Source of the DNA: Flabesymbios commensalis
Lineage: Eukaryota; Annelida; Polychaeta; Terebellida; Flabelligeridae
DNA: 64,000 nucleotides
Reading direction: 5' to 3'
Assembly (NCBI GenBank): GCA_964017125.1
Contig: OZ024902.1
Span: 104,194,529 to 104,258,528, forward strand
Under the pieces are notes generated by a model. It saw only the letters and a list, made by a program, of their open reading frames with translations. It had not been told where the DNA came from and ran no database searches. How positions within the stretch are numbered: position 1 is the stretch's first letter; every line of letters starts with the position of its first letter. Both the position numbers and the translations under genes were made by a program. Positions 21,703-34,061 of the stretch are shown here, in pieces.

Positions 21703-22490
21703 TAGAAGCACATGAGATGGGAATTTCAATCGCAATTCACATCCCACCGCCAATTGACCTGATCTTACAAAATACCAGAGTAATTATAATTATGTAAATG
21801 AGGTCTAATAACGAGGATCATTTAGTGCATCTACTGCTTTCTACTTCTTTTTAATTGTATTGTGCATAGTGTGTTATTTATACTTCTTTGTACATCGTGC
21901 AATCTTCTTCTTCAATTTTATGACACATGTGACAAGAGGCAAGCTGTAGAAGAGGAACCGTCTACTCCTGTAACATTTCTCATTGCATGGATATTTTAGC
22001 CGAGCCATGATACATTTTCAAAGCTAAGAGACGTTTATTATAACTTTATCCACATAGAAGGAGAACAGTGATGGCGTATTCACAAGTACGCGACATTGTT
22101 TAAATGTTATTTTAGTGTTACTCCACAATCTCCGACGCTGATCCAACATTAAAAAAAGGTGAGTAAATGCCTTATGTCTGCTTGGATATCATCAAAGAAG
22201 ATCCCCCAAGAAGAGTAGTTGTTGGTAAGACAAGCGCCATTCAAACAATGCTGATTTAATGTTGAGCCACCGTCTACCGCGTCGTACCCCACCATACATC
22301 CACCTACGTGTGTTCGTAAATACATGTACCCCATAATAACCCCCCCCCACCTGTGTGTACGTATGTACCCCATCATACACCCACCTATGTAAACGTACAT
22401 ATCCCATCATACATCCTACTATATGTTACAATGTTTCCAAATGTCGAGCATTAGCTGAAATGTGACAAGACATTGATCCAATGGTGTTAT
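21703..22490. other. no gene; short tandem repeat and decayed M1 arms
   Basis: At 22287-22420 about three degenerate copies of a ~40-bp unit (TACCCCATCATACATCCACC plus a GTACGTA phrase) occur. At 22094-22160 and 22235-22285 there are half-palindromes of M1 type (ATCTCCGACGCTGATCCAACATT; AATGTTGAGCCACCGTCTACC). No gene was seen. Confidence 0.45.
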
Positions 22491-22530
22491 AAAGCTGGGC
22501 CAGCGTCGTAGACGACGGTCCAACATTAAA
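22491..22530. mobile_element. M1 palindrome core, partial
   Basis: GCTGGGCCAGC-GTC-GTA-GAC-GACGGTCCAAC: the core is retained, the outer arms have decayed. Confidence 0.65.
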
Positions 22531-23287
22531 ATAATCCAGATTGCATCTGTCGTGATAGTTGGGATTATGAATGAACGTGGATGGGTAATCAGATCCTGGG
22601 GATGGGTGTTTCATGGTACTGATTAGTTGTGCTCACGTTATGCTGACGTCAGCAGTTTCTGGGCTGTCGATCACACAACGACTGTTCACCTACCACATCC
22701 GGGCCTCACAAGGGACCGAAATGCGAAAAGAGGAAATAAACGCGATTCCCTGGGATGCTCGATCACCCTCTGATCCCCAAAACCTAGAAAGATGATTATA
22801 ATTAAGTAGAGTGCGACCGCACATTACGCCGTTTAGGCCTAAAGGACAGTGTGTGTCTATAAATTGTAACATGTTGTAGGTAAATTAAACACATCGGAAA
22901 AACGCTATGTTAATTGACAACAAACGTGGAATATCCAGCATATGAGCTTTGCGATTAAAATGTTAAAAAACCTAGGTGTAGAAGGGAATCCGTTTTGCTG
23001 AAACCAGTGAGAATTAATGATAATTGTTAGAATAAATGCTTGGAAAAATGACAATAAAATGTAATAAGAGCGGAATCTAAGAAGTGGGCTGCTTCATGTG
23101 GAAAAGGCGTATTCAAATTTATGTTAATGCATACCCATGGGAACAATAAGATACACGTGTAGATGTGAGGATGTGGTGACGAGAGGGTGGCGTGAGCTCA
23201 GCATGCTGAATGCATGCCAGCGCCAGTGATGTATTACAGAGAACCCAGTGTGTGATTTCTACACGTAGTCTGTCTGCGGTGCACACC
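22531..23287. other. no gene recognised
   Basis: No recognisable repeat or coding block. Confidence 0.4.
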
Positions 23288-23340
23288 CATCACCCGGTAC
23301 CGGGCCAACGTCTGCGACGTTGGCCCGGTGCCGGGTGATG
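23288..23340. mobile_element. M1 palindrome, 25-bp arms, GC-rich
   Basis: The arms CATCACCCGGTACCGGGCCA pair with one mismatch around GTC-TGC-GAC. Weaker pairing (GCACACC / GGTTGTGC) continues outward to about 23281-23347. The GC-rich outer arm is unlike any other copy. Confidence 0.88.
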
Positions 23341-23644
23341 GTTGTGCCGGTGGATCCAGTAGGCGGGGATATTTTCCCGGGATGTTTCCAGGCCCCTGCT
23401 AGGCCTGAGTCCCCAGCTTCTCTAAACCCTCCCTGTCTCCCGCGCTCTAACCCCACAACCCCGTCCAGGGGTAGGCCTATTACATATCCAGCAACCCACA
23501 ATCACTGTACGCCTCACTTGTCACCTACATCCCCTTAATTGGGAGTCCACATTTTAAACTCACAGTATTAGATTTAAAAATATGAATGCCGCGCTAATTA
23601 AATTTAATAGACCCCAGAATTACACCGTCGTTAGTGTTGCTTTC
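23341..23644. other. no gene recognised
   Basis: C-rich then AT-rich sequence; no motif named. Confidence 0.35.
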
Positions 23645-23825
23645 TATTACTCTCCGGGACAGTCTGCAGAAAGTCACATTCTGACGGCTAAAGTTGATCC
23701 CCGCACTGAAAAAGTAAAATATTTATAATGGCTCTAGACCCATCACATATATTTAAATAAAGCAGAAAAAGCCAACTAAGACATTTATGATGATTTCAAA
23801 TAAAAAAAAGGGGCAGCGTTCAGAA
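23645..23825 (-). mobile_element. H1 MITE, partial
   Basis: The hairpin end is eroded. GTTGATCCCCGCACTGAAAAAG, TAGACCCATCACATA and ACATTTATGATGATTTCAAAT follow in the family order; the right terminus is missing. Confidence 0.7.
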
Positions 23826-23829
23826 TGCA

Positions 23830-24020
23830 TCACTGCAAACTGATTAATAACCTACACCTGAAGATTTTTAAATAAAAAATGTCATGCGACTATTTCAATA
23901 ATGTATGCCAACTACAAATCATTCTCATCCACTTCATGTTGAGAATCGCGACAGCGAATCGCGGCTTGTAGTGGAAGAATATTTTAATGACAAATTAAGG
24001 CTTGAATGTTGTTTTAAGCA
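23830..24020 (+). mobile_element. H3 MITE, partial
   Basis: Hairpin at ~23926-23978: TCATCCACTTCATGTTGAGAATCGCGACAGCG / AATCGCGGCTTGTAGTGGAAGA. Upstream GCATCACTGCA and downstream TAAATTAAGGCTTGAA-type sequence fit the H3 copies at 3.7 and 54.8 kb. Confidence 0.55.
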
Positions 24021-24677
24021 TAATTACTTTGTGCATGAAGACAAGAGAGCTGAGAAGTTTGATCATGTTTACCAGGTGAAATGATAACATTTATTGGTGA
24101 CTAGAACAGTCAACAGTCTCCATGTGCTATGATGGCTCCACTTTGTCTTTCAAATCACCCATTTTTCTAAATTACCCACTTTCCACGAGTACCACACTTC
24201 AAACCCCAATTGAGCCATTGATTACAGGTACATCAGCTGAAATAAAACCAAAACAGTCATGCGTCTAATACTCTGCTTAAGGCGACTAGCACTTAGTGTA
24301 AATGGATTAATTACGATGTTAAGTCTGCATCAAGGTTAATCAAAATAGCCCATATAAGATTAAAAGGCAAGTCTCAAGAATGACATAATTATGTTTATTT
24401 CTCTGTATGTGCCGATTTACCTGTGTCAATTGGTGTATTTTTCAAAGGGAGTGCTCATATTAGCCTTCTGTACACAGCTAATTAAAGTGGGTGCCTTTGT
24501 TCTGTTAATCAGGAAGTAAGTAGAGCAGCATCACGTGACAACAGTTTGTAAACAACACCTTTGTATCACCATCTCTGTTTTTTTTGATAACCAGGTTCTC
24601 CTAATCACAAAAGAACGTACTACATCAGCTGAGTAACCAGCACCATCTGATGCCCTTTTCTAACTAACTAACACTAA
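24021..24677. other. no gene recognised
   Basis: No recognisable coding block or repeat. Confidence 0.4.
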
Positions 24678-24901
24678 TTAACCCCTTGACTGCTAAACAC
24701 GACAATCGTCGTTTTTAACCGATTAAATGGCACTGTTATTTCGAACGAAATGAGCGTTTAAAAATTAAGATTCGCAAATACTTGGTCTCAAAAACAAATA
24801 TAGGTAATTTCCCCCCACTTGAAGTTGTGGGTCGCTAACGCGACCCACAACTTCAAGTGGGTGAAAATTTGAATAAGATAGCACGGCGTGCAAAGGGTTA
24901 A
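24678..24901 (+). mobile_element. H2 MITE, complete
   Basis: Bounded by TTAA on both sides, with ends CCCCTTGACTGCTA and GCACGGCGTGCAAAGGG. The body has TTTCGAACGAAATGAGCG and TTGGTCTCAAAAAC. The hairpin (24816-24869) has arms CCCACTTGAAGTTGTGGGTCGC / GCGACCCACAACTTCAAGTG with an AA(C/G)-type apex, perfectly paired. It is the cleanest H2 copy in the window. TTAA plus CCCTTTG ends fit piggyBac-like elements. Confidence 0.9.
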
Positions 24902-24910
24902 AATTCGGAC

Positions 24911-24963
24911 GGCTGGCATATTGCTGCACCAGCATCTCCGACATTGGCTTAGCAATATGCCAA
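24911..24963. mobile_element. M1 palindrome, decayed centre
   Basis: The outer arms GGCTGGCATATTGCTG / TAGCAATATGCCAAC still pair; the core CAGCATCTCCGACATTGG has diverged from GTC-NNN-GAC. Confidence 0.65.
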
Positions 24964-25875
24964 CATTAGGCCACCCCTCGTGTTGCAGCGCCACACAATC
25001 GGTGTAGAATTTAAACGTGGACGGACACCTTTATCCAGGTTAAGAATTAATTAACAAATCAATCCAGGATGTATAGGCCCACCTGAGATCCATAGACAGA
25101 GCTGTCACCAAGTCAATGATAGAAGTTCAGTTTCGTGTAACTCCGCGCCCACCTATTATGATCACCTGAGGTAGGCCTACGACTGGTTTACGAGGTTTTC
25201 AAACCTTTCTAATCAGCATGCGGTGTGGTTGCGGTTATAATGCGCACTTTTAAACCAGTTTAAGGTGTGACTTTCAGACGCTGTCTGTCACTGTGTAGAA
25301 CTCTATTTATAACTTCACGTACAATGGCACAGACTCAATCCGACACAGGAAATTAAAGATTGCAACAAAAGAAAAAATAAAGCAAGTAAAATATGTTTTA
25401 ATTTCATTGCTACACTTAAGCCGCAGCTTCTTATCAGATTGTTTGCCATGCCAAAATGTAGTTCAGTTATTAAGCTACCCTCGATTTAAAAACTACGCCA
25501 AAACAAATATATTTTTGAAGTGAAATTACAGACAGATAAACTATTGAATTACTACATAGTCTGTAATTAGATAAGGTAAATACAATGTACGAAAAATACA
25601 ATTATATCGTGGCAGCTTGCTGTTTTTTTCTGAAAAAGCTCATACAATGTATAGTAGGCATAATTGATTCGTTAATAATATAAAAAAACTGGTTGACAGT
25701 CACTCGTCCTGCCACTTTACAACGACGATAGAAAAACATACAACGGGTTTTAACCATTGTGGTGTCGACTGTAGTAATATGTTTTGCAAGTACTCATATG
25801 TAACCATTTTTATTGTAAAATATGTCTTAGTTTGAGCAAAAAAAATAGAATCAGATTCTATCAGCAATCAAAATA
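24964..25875. other. no gene recognised
   Basis: AT-rich sequence without a named feature. Confidence 0.4.
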
Positions 25876-25938
25876 ATTTTCAGTCGCTTGAAGTTGTGGA
25901 TCGCTCCCGCGATCCACAATTTCAAGCGACTAAAAATT
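25876..25938. repeat. H2-type hairpin with altered arms
   Basis: The arms ATTTTCAGTCGCTTGAAGTTGTGGATCGC pair with GCGATCCACAATTTCAAGCGACT; the apex is TCCC. Compared with the 24.8-kb copy, CCCACTTG has become GTCGCTTG on one arm and the complementary change is present on the other. Confidence 0.8.
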
Positions 25939-27701
25939 CGGAATTAAAAGTTTAACAAACTCAGCAAACTCGATCCACACAGGGTGAGCAATGAGAGATC
26001 GTCCACCACCGTGACGAGGTTAGGATCCATCTCAATGTCATATGTCACCGGAGAAAACAGAAACATGGGGAAAAAAGTAGGCTTAAGGGTGGAGTGACTG
26101 GATGATCCAGGCATCTGCGCAGACAGGATGATGAAAAAGTATCCCTGTCATTGTCATCCCCCATATGACGTCATCATAGCGGAACCGCCATCATATTGTC
26201 ACGGATGTGGTGAATATTTAATAGCGTGTTTACCCTAGTGACCCTTTCATCCCCAAACGGTAAGTCATTATGTAGATTAAAACAGATTTGAATATTTATC
26301 AGGCATTTCCAAGGGTTATGTTGGATGCGTGGTAACTGTAAATACTGGTTATTATCATTACCGTAAATTCAACACTAAAAACACTTCAACATGGTTTGTG
26401 AATTGATCTTGCAATTATTCTCAGATCACGTTTACTGATAATAATGATAAAAAGGACTCTGAGCTTGAGTGGTCTAACCCCTTGATTCACTAGATTGAAT
26501 GAGCTGATCTGTCGTAATTAGAGAGAAGTGATTAATGTAATTAATACGCGAACGGCGGCGTGCAAACACGGTTTGTTGGCGGGGGGGAGGGGGGTGTTCG
26601 GTGGGTAGTTATTAAAAATCAACAGGCCACACACATCCTCTCTTCACTATTAAATGCTCGTATCTGGCAGATTTTGAAGCGAATTTTTTTTTAGCAATTA
26701 TGATAAGCTATTTCTTGTTCTCTAGCTGTAGTTGAGCTGGTTGCATGATTAACATGATTAAGGTGTATCTCGTTATTCTATTCACAATCAGGTACACCCA
26801 CGGTGGGATAATGCCTCTCCAATGTTGTCTTACAGATTACGGAATTATGATGGACTAAAATTAAGCGGGAAGTGAAACGCAGAATGTTTCTAGAACGCAA
26901 TTAAAAAACCTGACCATGACATCGGTTTTGACAGGTCAAACACATAAGAATCTTCAGCTCTGAAAATTATATTTTTTATAATCAGTAAGAAAGGTACATT
27001 CTGGTCACATTTTCACATTAACATATGGAAATTTCGCTTTTAGCTGCACTTATAACTACTGGTGAAAAACGAATAGAAATCAAATTCTGTCGTGCAAAGG
27101 AAACAGCAGTAATAACAGCATTTACAGGATCTGGTCAAATGTTTGCGGTTCTATGGGGGGGGGGGAGCGGTGATTGTCATTTAACGATATAAGTACCTGT
27201 GATGAAGGTAGTAGTTTCATCATCTCTTACTGCTGATTACAGGAGTACTTTGTCACTGTCACTGACAGCTTACACCAGGCTACATGTATAACATCTCTAC
27301 AGGATACAGGGACTTGGGGGGTGGGGGGTGGGGGGGGTGGGGGAGTTGGGGTGGCCGTAAAACACCTGATAAATGTACTGTCATCATCAACTGGTTATTA
27401 TTCCACTACATGTAAATCAACCCTTGAGATCGTATCAAATATTAACTTGTAGAGATTTACATGATCTAAACATTATAGTTTTCGATATTGACATAGAGAT
27501 TATGCATCCTTATAGATGGGTAGGCATATGCTAGTGTATAATAACCCTATTTTGCACAATATTGCTTGAAGAATATGATCTTAGAAAGTGAAATCAGGGG
27601 CGGATCGATTTTGTTTTGAAGCGTTTTGTAAAATTAGGACGACAACTGTTTAGATCATAATATGTTGTGCATGAGTTTTTGCTAGTTATATTAAAGGTGA
27701 T
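25939..27701. other. no gene; G-rich runs
   Basis: Unique-looking sequence with poly-G runs at ~26580-26600, ~27157-27169 and 27316-27355. The last has at least four G-tracts separated by single T and could form a G-quadruplex. No coding block was recognised. Confidence 0.45.
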
Positions 27702-27896
27702 CTATCACCCCTTATATGGTATGAATAATTATGTCCTTATATGGGGTGATTGGCTATCATGTGACCCTGTGAGAGGGTCACATGATAGCCAGTCACCCCA
27801 TTTAAAAAAACACTTGTGCCCCATCTTGTGGCAACTTTGATTTATTTGTCACAAATTTATTCACACTATATAATGGGGTGATAATGGGGTGATAGT
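27702..27896. mobile_element. MITE with CTATCACCCC inverted ends and a 28-bp-arm hairpin
   Basis: The ends CTATCACCCCTTATAT and AATGGGGTGATAG are inverted. The internal palindrome 27742-27800 has TGGGGTGATTGGCTATCATGTGACCC / GGGTCACATGATAGCCAGTCACCCCA around TGTGAGA. Its outer part repeats the terminal GGGGTGAT/ATCACCCC word, so the hairpin ends in copies of the TIR motif. It is unrelated to H1-H4 or M1. No superfamily is assigned; a TGAT/GATA-like flank is too weak to call a target duplication. Confidence 0.75.
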
Positions 27897-28785
27897 CAAA
27901 AAACAATTTTAAAGCACCGAAAAAAGAGTGAAATAGTTGTATTTCCAGGTCGAATATTGCCATGTAAACAAAACGAGTCAGCGATATTCAGCACTTTCCA
28001 TCACATATTCCCACGTATCAGACGGTAAGATCTAAGCATTCGCCGCTAATTGTGTCTTATAGTCAGGACACGGGAGGACACACCTGCAGCACTGATTGTC
28101 TACACAACGCTGGGCCGATGCCATCAGCATGTGGCCCAATGCTGTGAAAACACTCAATCGTCCTTCAGGTAAACAAATAGTTTGTTTGGGCTACTTCTGG
28201 TTTCATAGAATTGTTAATTAAAAATATTTTTTAAAAAATGAAAATTCTGAAAAAATAAAAACATGATCCGTGGGATACACTACTTCAGTACGGAATTAAA
28301 AACGAAAATTGATGTCATCCCAAGGGGCTGCTTTAAGGTATTTATTTGTGGATCTGTTGTACTGATGTTTAGAGTAGTACATGTATATCCTACCCGGATA
28401 GTGGGCTACCTGTGAACAGACAGCTTGATTATATAGACGGATAATTCTGTCTGGCTGAAAATACATTTCGTACATAAAATCGCACCTGTGGTTTCATGTT
28501 TTTTTGTGTGGTTTCTCATTGTAAGCGGAGGATCTACCCGGGCTGTTATACAGTCTACACTCCATTACATTACATACAATCAGCGGTGTTTAATTCCTGC
28601 AGACTTAGTATATAATTATTGTGCAATTTTTTTTCGATAACGAAGACTTCGTAAAGATGTTTTTTATCAGTCCGAATATTTACATTGTGTACGTATACAA
28701 ATAATTAATACGTATGTGTACAGTCATGATTTACGATAATCATATAAGTACAAAAACAATTTAACTGAACATTTACGGATTTGTC
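27897..28785. other. no gene; decayed M1 core
   Basis: At 28105-28143 'CTGGGCCGATGCCATCAGCATGTGGCCCAATG' looks like a decayed M1 palindrome. The rest is AT-rich with nothing recognised. Confidence 0.4.
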
Positions 28786-28844
28786 AACGTTGGCTGATGG
28801 TTGTCCTAGCGTCGCAGACGCTAGGACTACCATCAGCCAACGTT
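28786..28844. mobile_element. M1 palindrome, 28-bp arms
   Basis: AACGTTGGCTGATGGT-type arms, one mismatch in 28, apex GTC-GCA-GAC. The inner stem CCTAGC replaces the usual GGCCAGC on both sides. Confidence 0.9.
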
Positions 28845-29619
28845 ACGCCAGTGTCGTTTATCACTTGGAGAGTCAAAGTGTAGAGCAGTGGAACAGCACA
28901 ACTAATTGTGCTAACAGAACCAGGCAGACTATTATATGACAGCGTGATACAGAGTGAATGAGGTCTCTCGGTACAACTCAAATCACCTCGTCTGTCAAAC
29001 GTAAATGGGCCTGCATCCACAATCTGTCACAGCCCCGTCAACATAAAAACGTGAAAAAAACAGACTAACAAGCAAATAAAAATCAATATAAGCCCATCAG
29101 GGCTATTATTCTGTTGAGTTACTTTACATTTCAAAGGTGGATACCGTTCAGCAAACGTCGAACTCAGGGAGTATGGGATTTGAGATTTTAATCATTCGAA
29201 AACTAATACTTGGTATGATTGTTATTTGATGTTAAGACCTAGTAACCGGATGTATAACAACCTTGACATATCTGTCTACACGTCTGCTATGCACTATCAA
29301 TTACTTAGCTGAACCGAATAAAATGTCTTTCATCCATTTTAATTTGTGGTTCACACTATTGAATGTGTAATAATATTTATACTGCAATTAATATATTATT
29401 CTACACACAGGTGACAGCATTTGCAATTAACCTCACATCAGTAAAGTAAAGACATAATTGAAATGTTTTATTTATAATTTGAAGAGTTCTCCCACTATTC
29501 TATGTCAAAGAGTATCACAATGACTCTTTTCTTATCGCGGTTGGGGAGAGATGTGGTGTAACGGTCTCCTTATCTACATTAAAACTAGCTTGTTCAAGGT
29601 AAATTACTATGGATTTATG
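28845..29619. other. no gene recognised
   Basis: Nothing recognised between the palindrome and the minisatellite. Confidence 0.4.
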
Positions 29620-31765
29620 TTTTGATATTGGCTTCTCACCTAGTATATTTTATACTGATTTCTCACCCCATAGATTTCAATTTGGCTGCTCACCCAATAG
29701 ATTTCGTATCAATTCCTCAACCCATATATTTCATATCGGCTGCTTCTCCCATATATTTCATATTGGCTTCTCATCCCATAGCATTCACATATGCTCACAT
29801 CCCTTTAATTTTATATTGGCCTACACCCCATAATTGTATTTTGGCTTCTCACCCAATAGATTTCATATTGGCTTCTCACGCCATAAATTTTCATATTGGC
29901 TTCTCATCCCAGAGATTTCATATTGACTTAAATTCATCTCAAATATTTCATATTGGCTTCTAATTCCATATATTTCATATTGGCTTCTCATCTCATAAAT
30001 TTCACATTGGCTTCTCATCCCACAGATTTCATATTGGTTTCTCATCCAATAGATTTCATATTGACTCACATCCCATAGATTATATCTTGGCTTCTCACCC
30101 AATATATTTCATATTGGCTTCGCATCCCATAGATTTCACATTGACTTAATCTCATCTCATATATTTCATATTGGCTTCTCATTCCATATATTTCATATCG
30201 GCTTCTCATCTCATTGCTTTCATATTGGCTTCTTATCTCATATATTTCATATTGACTTAATCTCATCCCATAGATTTCATATTGGCTTCTCATCCCATAG
30301 ATCGCTTATTGGCTTCTCATCTCATATATTTCATATTAGCTTCTCATCTCAAAGATTTCACAATGGCTTCTCGTCTAAAATTTTTAAATAGAATTAATCT
30401 CATCTCATAGATTTCATATTGGCTTCTCATACCACAGATTTCATATTGGCTTCTCATCTCAAAGATTTCATATTGACTCACATCCCATAGATTATATCTT
30501 GGCTTCTCACCCAATAGATTACATATTGGCTTCTCATCCCATATATAGATTTCATATTGGCTTCTCATCCAATAGATTTCATATTGACTCACATCCCATA
30601 GATTATATCTTGGCTTCTCACCCATTAGATTTTATATTGGCTTCTCACGCCATTAATTTCATATTGGCTTCTCATCCCATAGATTTCACGTTGACTTAAT
30701 CTCATCTCATAGATTTCATATTGGCTTCTCATCCCATAGATCTCTTATTGGCTTCTCATCTTATAGATTTCATATTGGCTTCTCATCCAATAGCTTTTAA
30801 ATTGACTTAATCTCATCTCATAGTTTTTATATTGGCTTCTCATCCCAGAGATTTTTTATTCGCTTCTCATTCCATAGATTTCGTATTGACTTAATCTCAT
30901 CTCATAGATTTCATATTGGCTTCTCATCCCATAGATTTCATATGGCTTCTCATCTCATAGATTTCATATTGGCTTCCCATCCCATAGATTTTATATTGGC
31001 TTCTCATCCCATAGATTTCATATGGGCTTCTCATCCCATAGATTTCATATTGGCTTCTCATCCCATATATTTCACATTGACTCAATCTCATCCCATAGAT
31101 TTCATATTGGCTTCTCATCCTATATATTTCTTATTGGCTTCTCATCTCATAGATTTCATATTGGCTTCTCATCCCATAGATTTCATATTGGCTTCTCATC
31201 CGATAGATTTCATATTGGCTTCTCATCCGATAGATTTCATATTGGCTTCTCATCCAATAGATTTTATATTGGCTTCTAATCCAATAGATTTTATATTGGC
31301 TTCTCATCTCATAGATTTTATATTGGCTTCTCATGTCATAGATTTTATATCGACTTCACATCTCATATATTTAATATTGGCTTCTCATCTCATAGATTTC
31401 ATTTTGGCTTCTCAGCCAATAGCTTTCATATTGGCTCAAATCCTATAGATTATATCTTGGCTTCTCACCCAATATATTTTATATTGGCTTCTCACGCAAT
31501 CAATTTCATATTGGCTTCTCATCCCATATATTTTTTATTGGCTTCTCATCTCATATATTTCATATTGGCTTAATCTCATCCCATAGATTATATATTTGCT
31601 TCTCATCCCATCTATTTTACATTGGCTTCTTATCCCATATATTTCACATTGGCTGACACCCCATAGATTTCTTATTGGCTCATATTGGTTCTTCATCCTA
31701 TAGATTTCATATTGCCATGTTTAGCAATAGATTTTATATTCGCTTCTTACTCCATAAATTATATA
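29620..31765. repeat. 27-bp minisatellite, ~2.1 kb
   Basis: Unit CATATTGGCTTCTCATCCC followed by ATAGATTT, about 79 copies. Many copies are near identical and others are variants with inserted TTAATCTCA. Because 27 is divisible by three, stop-free copies give long open frames: plus strand 30942-31448 (168 codons, repeating ILASHPIDF) and minus-strand frames repeating MRSQYEIYG. Both directions being open points to periodicity, not coding. The array is most regular at 31.1-31.35 kb and frays at both edges. Confidence 0.95.
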
Positions 31766-32397
31766 TCAACTGTTTGCTTTAAAACTTTTAACTTATATAT
31801 TGACTTCTTATCCGCAGTACTTTACATATTGGTTGATCAATGGGGAGTTTGCACAAGGGCTGTTCATTCCATACATATATAGTGACTGCTCACTCAACTG
31901 TTTATATAATAGCTGCTCCCTTCTGTTGCACATTGCCTTCGCTCTTCATAGCTTAAATAATAGCTTTAAATGAGGCATAAGGCAATGAATCTAAGAAAAA
32001 GTTTTTTTTCTTCAGCTTAAGAAATATGTGAATAATATGAGCAATATTTCAATGCAAAACTGATCATTTCTTAATCGAGATATTATACATTGATAAATCA
32101 TGTAGGGCTTAGTGCGGAAAAAATGCCGTTTTCAGGATTTAATATGCAGAGAGTGGTTTAGCGCGGTAGATAGGGGCTGTATTGATTCAGTAAAAAGAAG
32201 AAATTGCGTATGGGTGGGGACTAGGCAATTTGCCGACGCTATTAATCTTCTCAAAGATCCTCTTCAAGGTCGAAAACAACATTTTAATAAACTGCACAGG
32301 ATACAACAACCCTCTTCTGATATGATTGGTCCACGCAGCGGGATCGACCAATCCGGTGGCTGTTATGTAGGTCAGCTAAGATGGTACACTGTTATGG
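31766..32397. other. no gene recognised
   Basis: Edge of the minisatellite with a few decayed units to about 31880, then unique AT-rich sequence. Confidence 0.4.
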
Positions 32398-32464
32398 CTG
32401 AATGTTGGTTCAATGATGTGCCAACGTCAGCGACGCTGGCACATCTTTCAGCCAATGTTCAGGC
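32398..32464. mobile_element. M1 palindrome, 32-bp arms, partly diverged
   Basis: Arms GCTGAATGTTGGTTCAATGA / (rc) CCTGAACATTGGCTGAAAGA, apex GTC-AGC-GAC, with several mismatches in the outer half. Confidence 0.75.
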
Positions 32465-33772
32465 ATTATCTGGAAAAAGAGGGGGGCGTATTCCAGAGCC
32501 TAATCATGTGTTATTAATTTATGTGATGAACACGTTTTCTGTTTTTGTTTTTGTCATCGTCTTGCAGGGTGTCTTACATCTGCGGATGCAATCATGTCAC
32601 GTTAACCGTTTAGGACCAATAGAGGCGAATATATTATTTTGCAAATAACTTAATATGTAAAACCTCACTATAAAACAAACGTTTTAAATGAGACAAGAAG
32701 CTGCTGTTTTGTAATATGGGAGTGTCGGCATCGGAAATGTACGGTACAGGGATATTTTCCAGACCAATTTTCACAGAGATGTGTGCCTTGGGAGAGGCTC
32801 CCGTACGCCACATGTCTGTGAGGATGATTGCTGTAAATTGAGTCACGTCTTCACCGGGTATTGTAAGAAAATGTTCCGTAATCTCAAGAGTGCACATGCC
32901 ACAGAATAATAACTGCTGAGTGAAACAGGTACTTTAAATGAACGTAGCCTGATAAATCATGTTGTGGTGTAACAGTGGATGTAATGCTACATGGCGGAAC
33001 CAATCCAGATAGAATATTAGGTTAATTAATATATCATTAAAGACGATTTTAGTCGTGCTCTGGAAAGCCGAAAGGTACTAACTTGTATCTTTAAGCTGTA
33101 GAACGTCTAGTACTGATATGGATGATTCGTGGCGAGCAGAACCCAGCATAATGTATGTGTACTGACATGCTGCTGTAATTTTCCTCCCAAGCGATATGCA
33201 AATTGCGTCAATAATATCATTTTTAGAAAAAAAGTAGCTAAACGTAAAAGAGGTATTTATTGGATTACTATTAAATGTTGACAACTCAGACATTAGACAA
33301 GTAGGTGATTAGGCAGACTTATGTGATGCAAACTTCAATAATGCTTAAAGCGGAGGCTATATGGCCATGATGTGAGTGATAGTTAAGAGAACATTGTCCA
33401 TCCTTGTGAGCATGGTAGTGCACCACTCAACAATTAACACGAGATGTTAGCCCACGGTTGATCTGATACCGGCTAACCTCTGAGACGCCGGACCAACAGT
33501 GAGCCAGTGCTTAGCCGATGTCACTCAGCATGGCACCGGGTACGGATCGTTTCTTGTCGGGATCGCACCAGAAGCCAGGACAGGGATTTCCCGGGGGATT
33601 CCCCTTCTATGAGGACGCCCGGGCTATCAGGAGGAGAGAGCGCTAGTCAGGCTTACAGATAATCCCTGCGGAAGATAAGGATTTGTGATCCCTGGTCAGT
33701 CCGCACCAGATCCCCCTAGAAGGGATCCGGATAGGCTGTAATAGGTCCACGGCACTAAACAGTCCCCGCAAG
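32465..33772. other. no gene; decayed M1 trace
   Basis: At 33445-33535 a degenerate M1-like stretch occurs (TGAGACGCCGGACCAACAGTGAGCC). No coding block was recognised. Confidence 0.4.
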
Positions 33773-33870
33773 CCCAACAAACATCGACTCAACTTTGTTT
33801 TAATGTTGGGCCAGCGTCGAAGACGGTGGACCAACATTGAAATACCATTTGATCCATGTCTACTGGGAAC
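33773..33870. mobile_element. M1 element, right half decayed
   Basis: CCCAACAAACATCGACTCAAC terminus, stem TTTTAATGTTGGGCCAGC, apex GTC-GAA-GAC, then GGTGGACCAACATTGAAAT. The outer right arm has lost pairing but ends near CTACTGGGAAC. Confidence 0.7.
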
Positions 33871-33951
33871 ACTCTTATTCTTAAGATTTGTTTTAATTCA
33901 CTCCAGCAAAATAAGTGTTTGCTGTTTCATGTAGGTCCACAAAACGTCTAT
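33871..33951. other. short spacer with a lone M1 terminus
   Basis: TCCAGCAAAATAAGTGTTTGCTG at 33902-33924 is an M1-like terminus pair brought together, perhaps the remnant of a deleted copy. Confidence 0.4.
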
Positions 33952-34061
33952 CACAGCAAACACAAGATGTTGAACCAGTGTTAGCTTGATGTTGGACCAG
34001 CGTTGTAGACGGTGGACCAACATTAAGCCAACACGTGGTTCAACGTCTTGTGTTTGCTGGG
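33952..34061. mobile_element. M1 element, full length
   Basis: CACAGCAAACACAAGATGTTG ... CAACGTCTTGTGTTTGCTGGG termini, apex GTT-GTA-GAC, about 54-bp arms with a handful of mismatches. The right tip GCTGGG runs straight into the GTAT microsatellite. Confidence 0.9.

Noticed and set aside
30942-31448. 168-codon open frame with ILASHPIDF repeats
   Set aside because: Produced by a 27-bp minisatellite; the opposite strand is equally open and the array frays at both edges without start or splice context.
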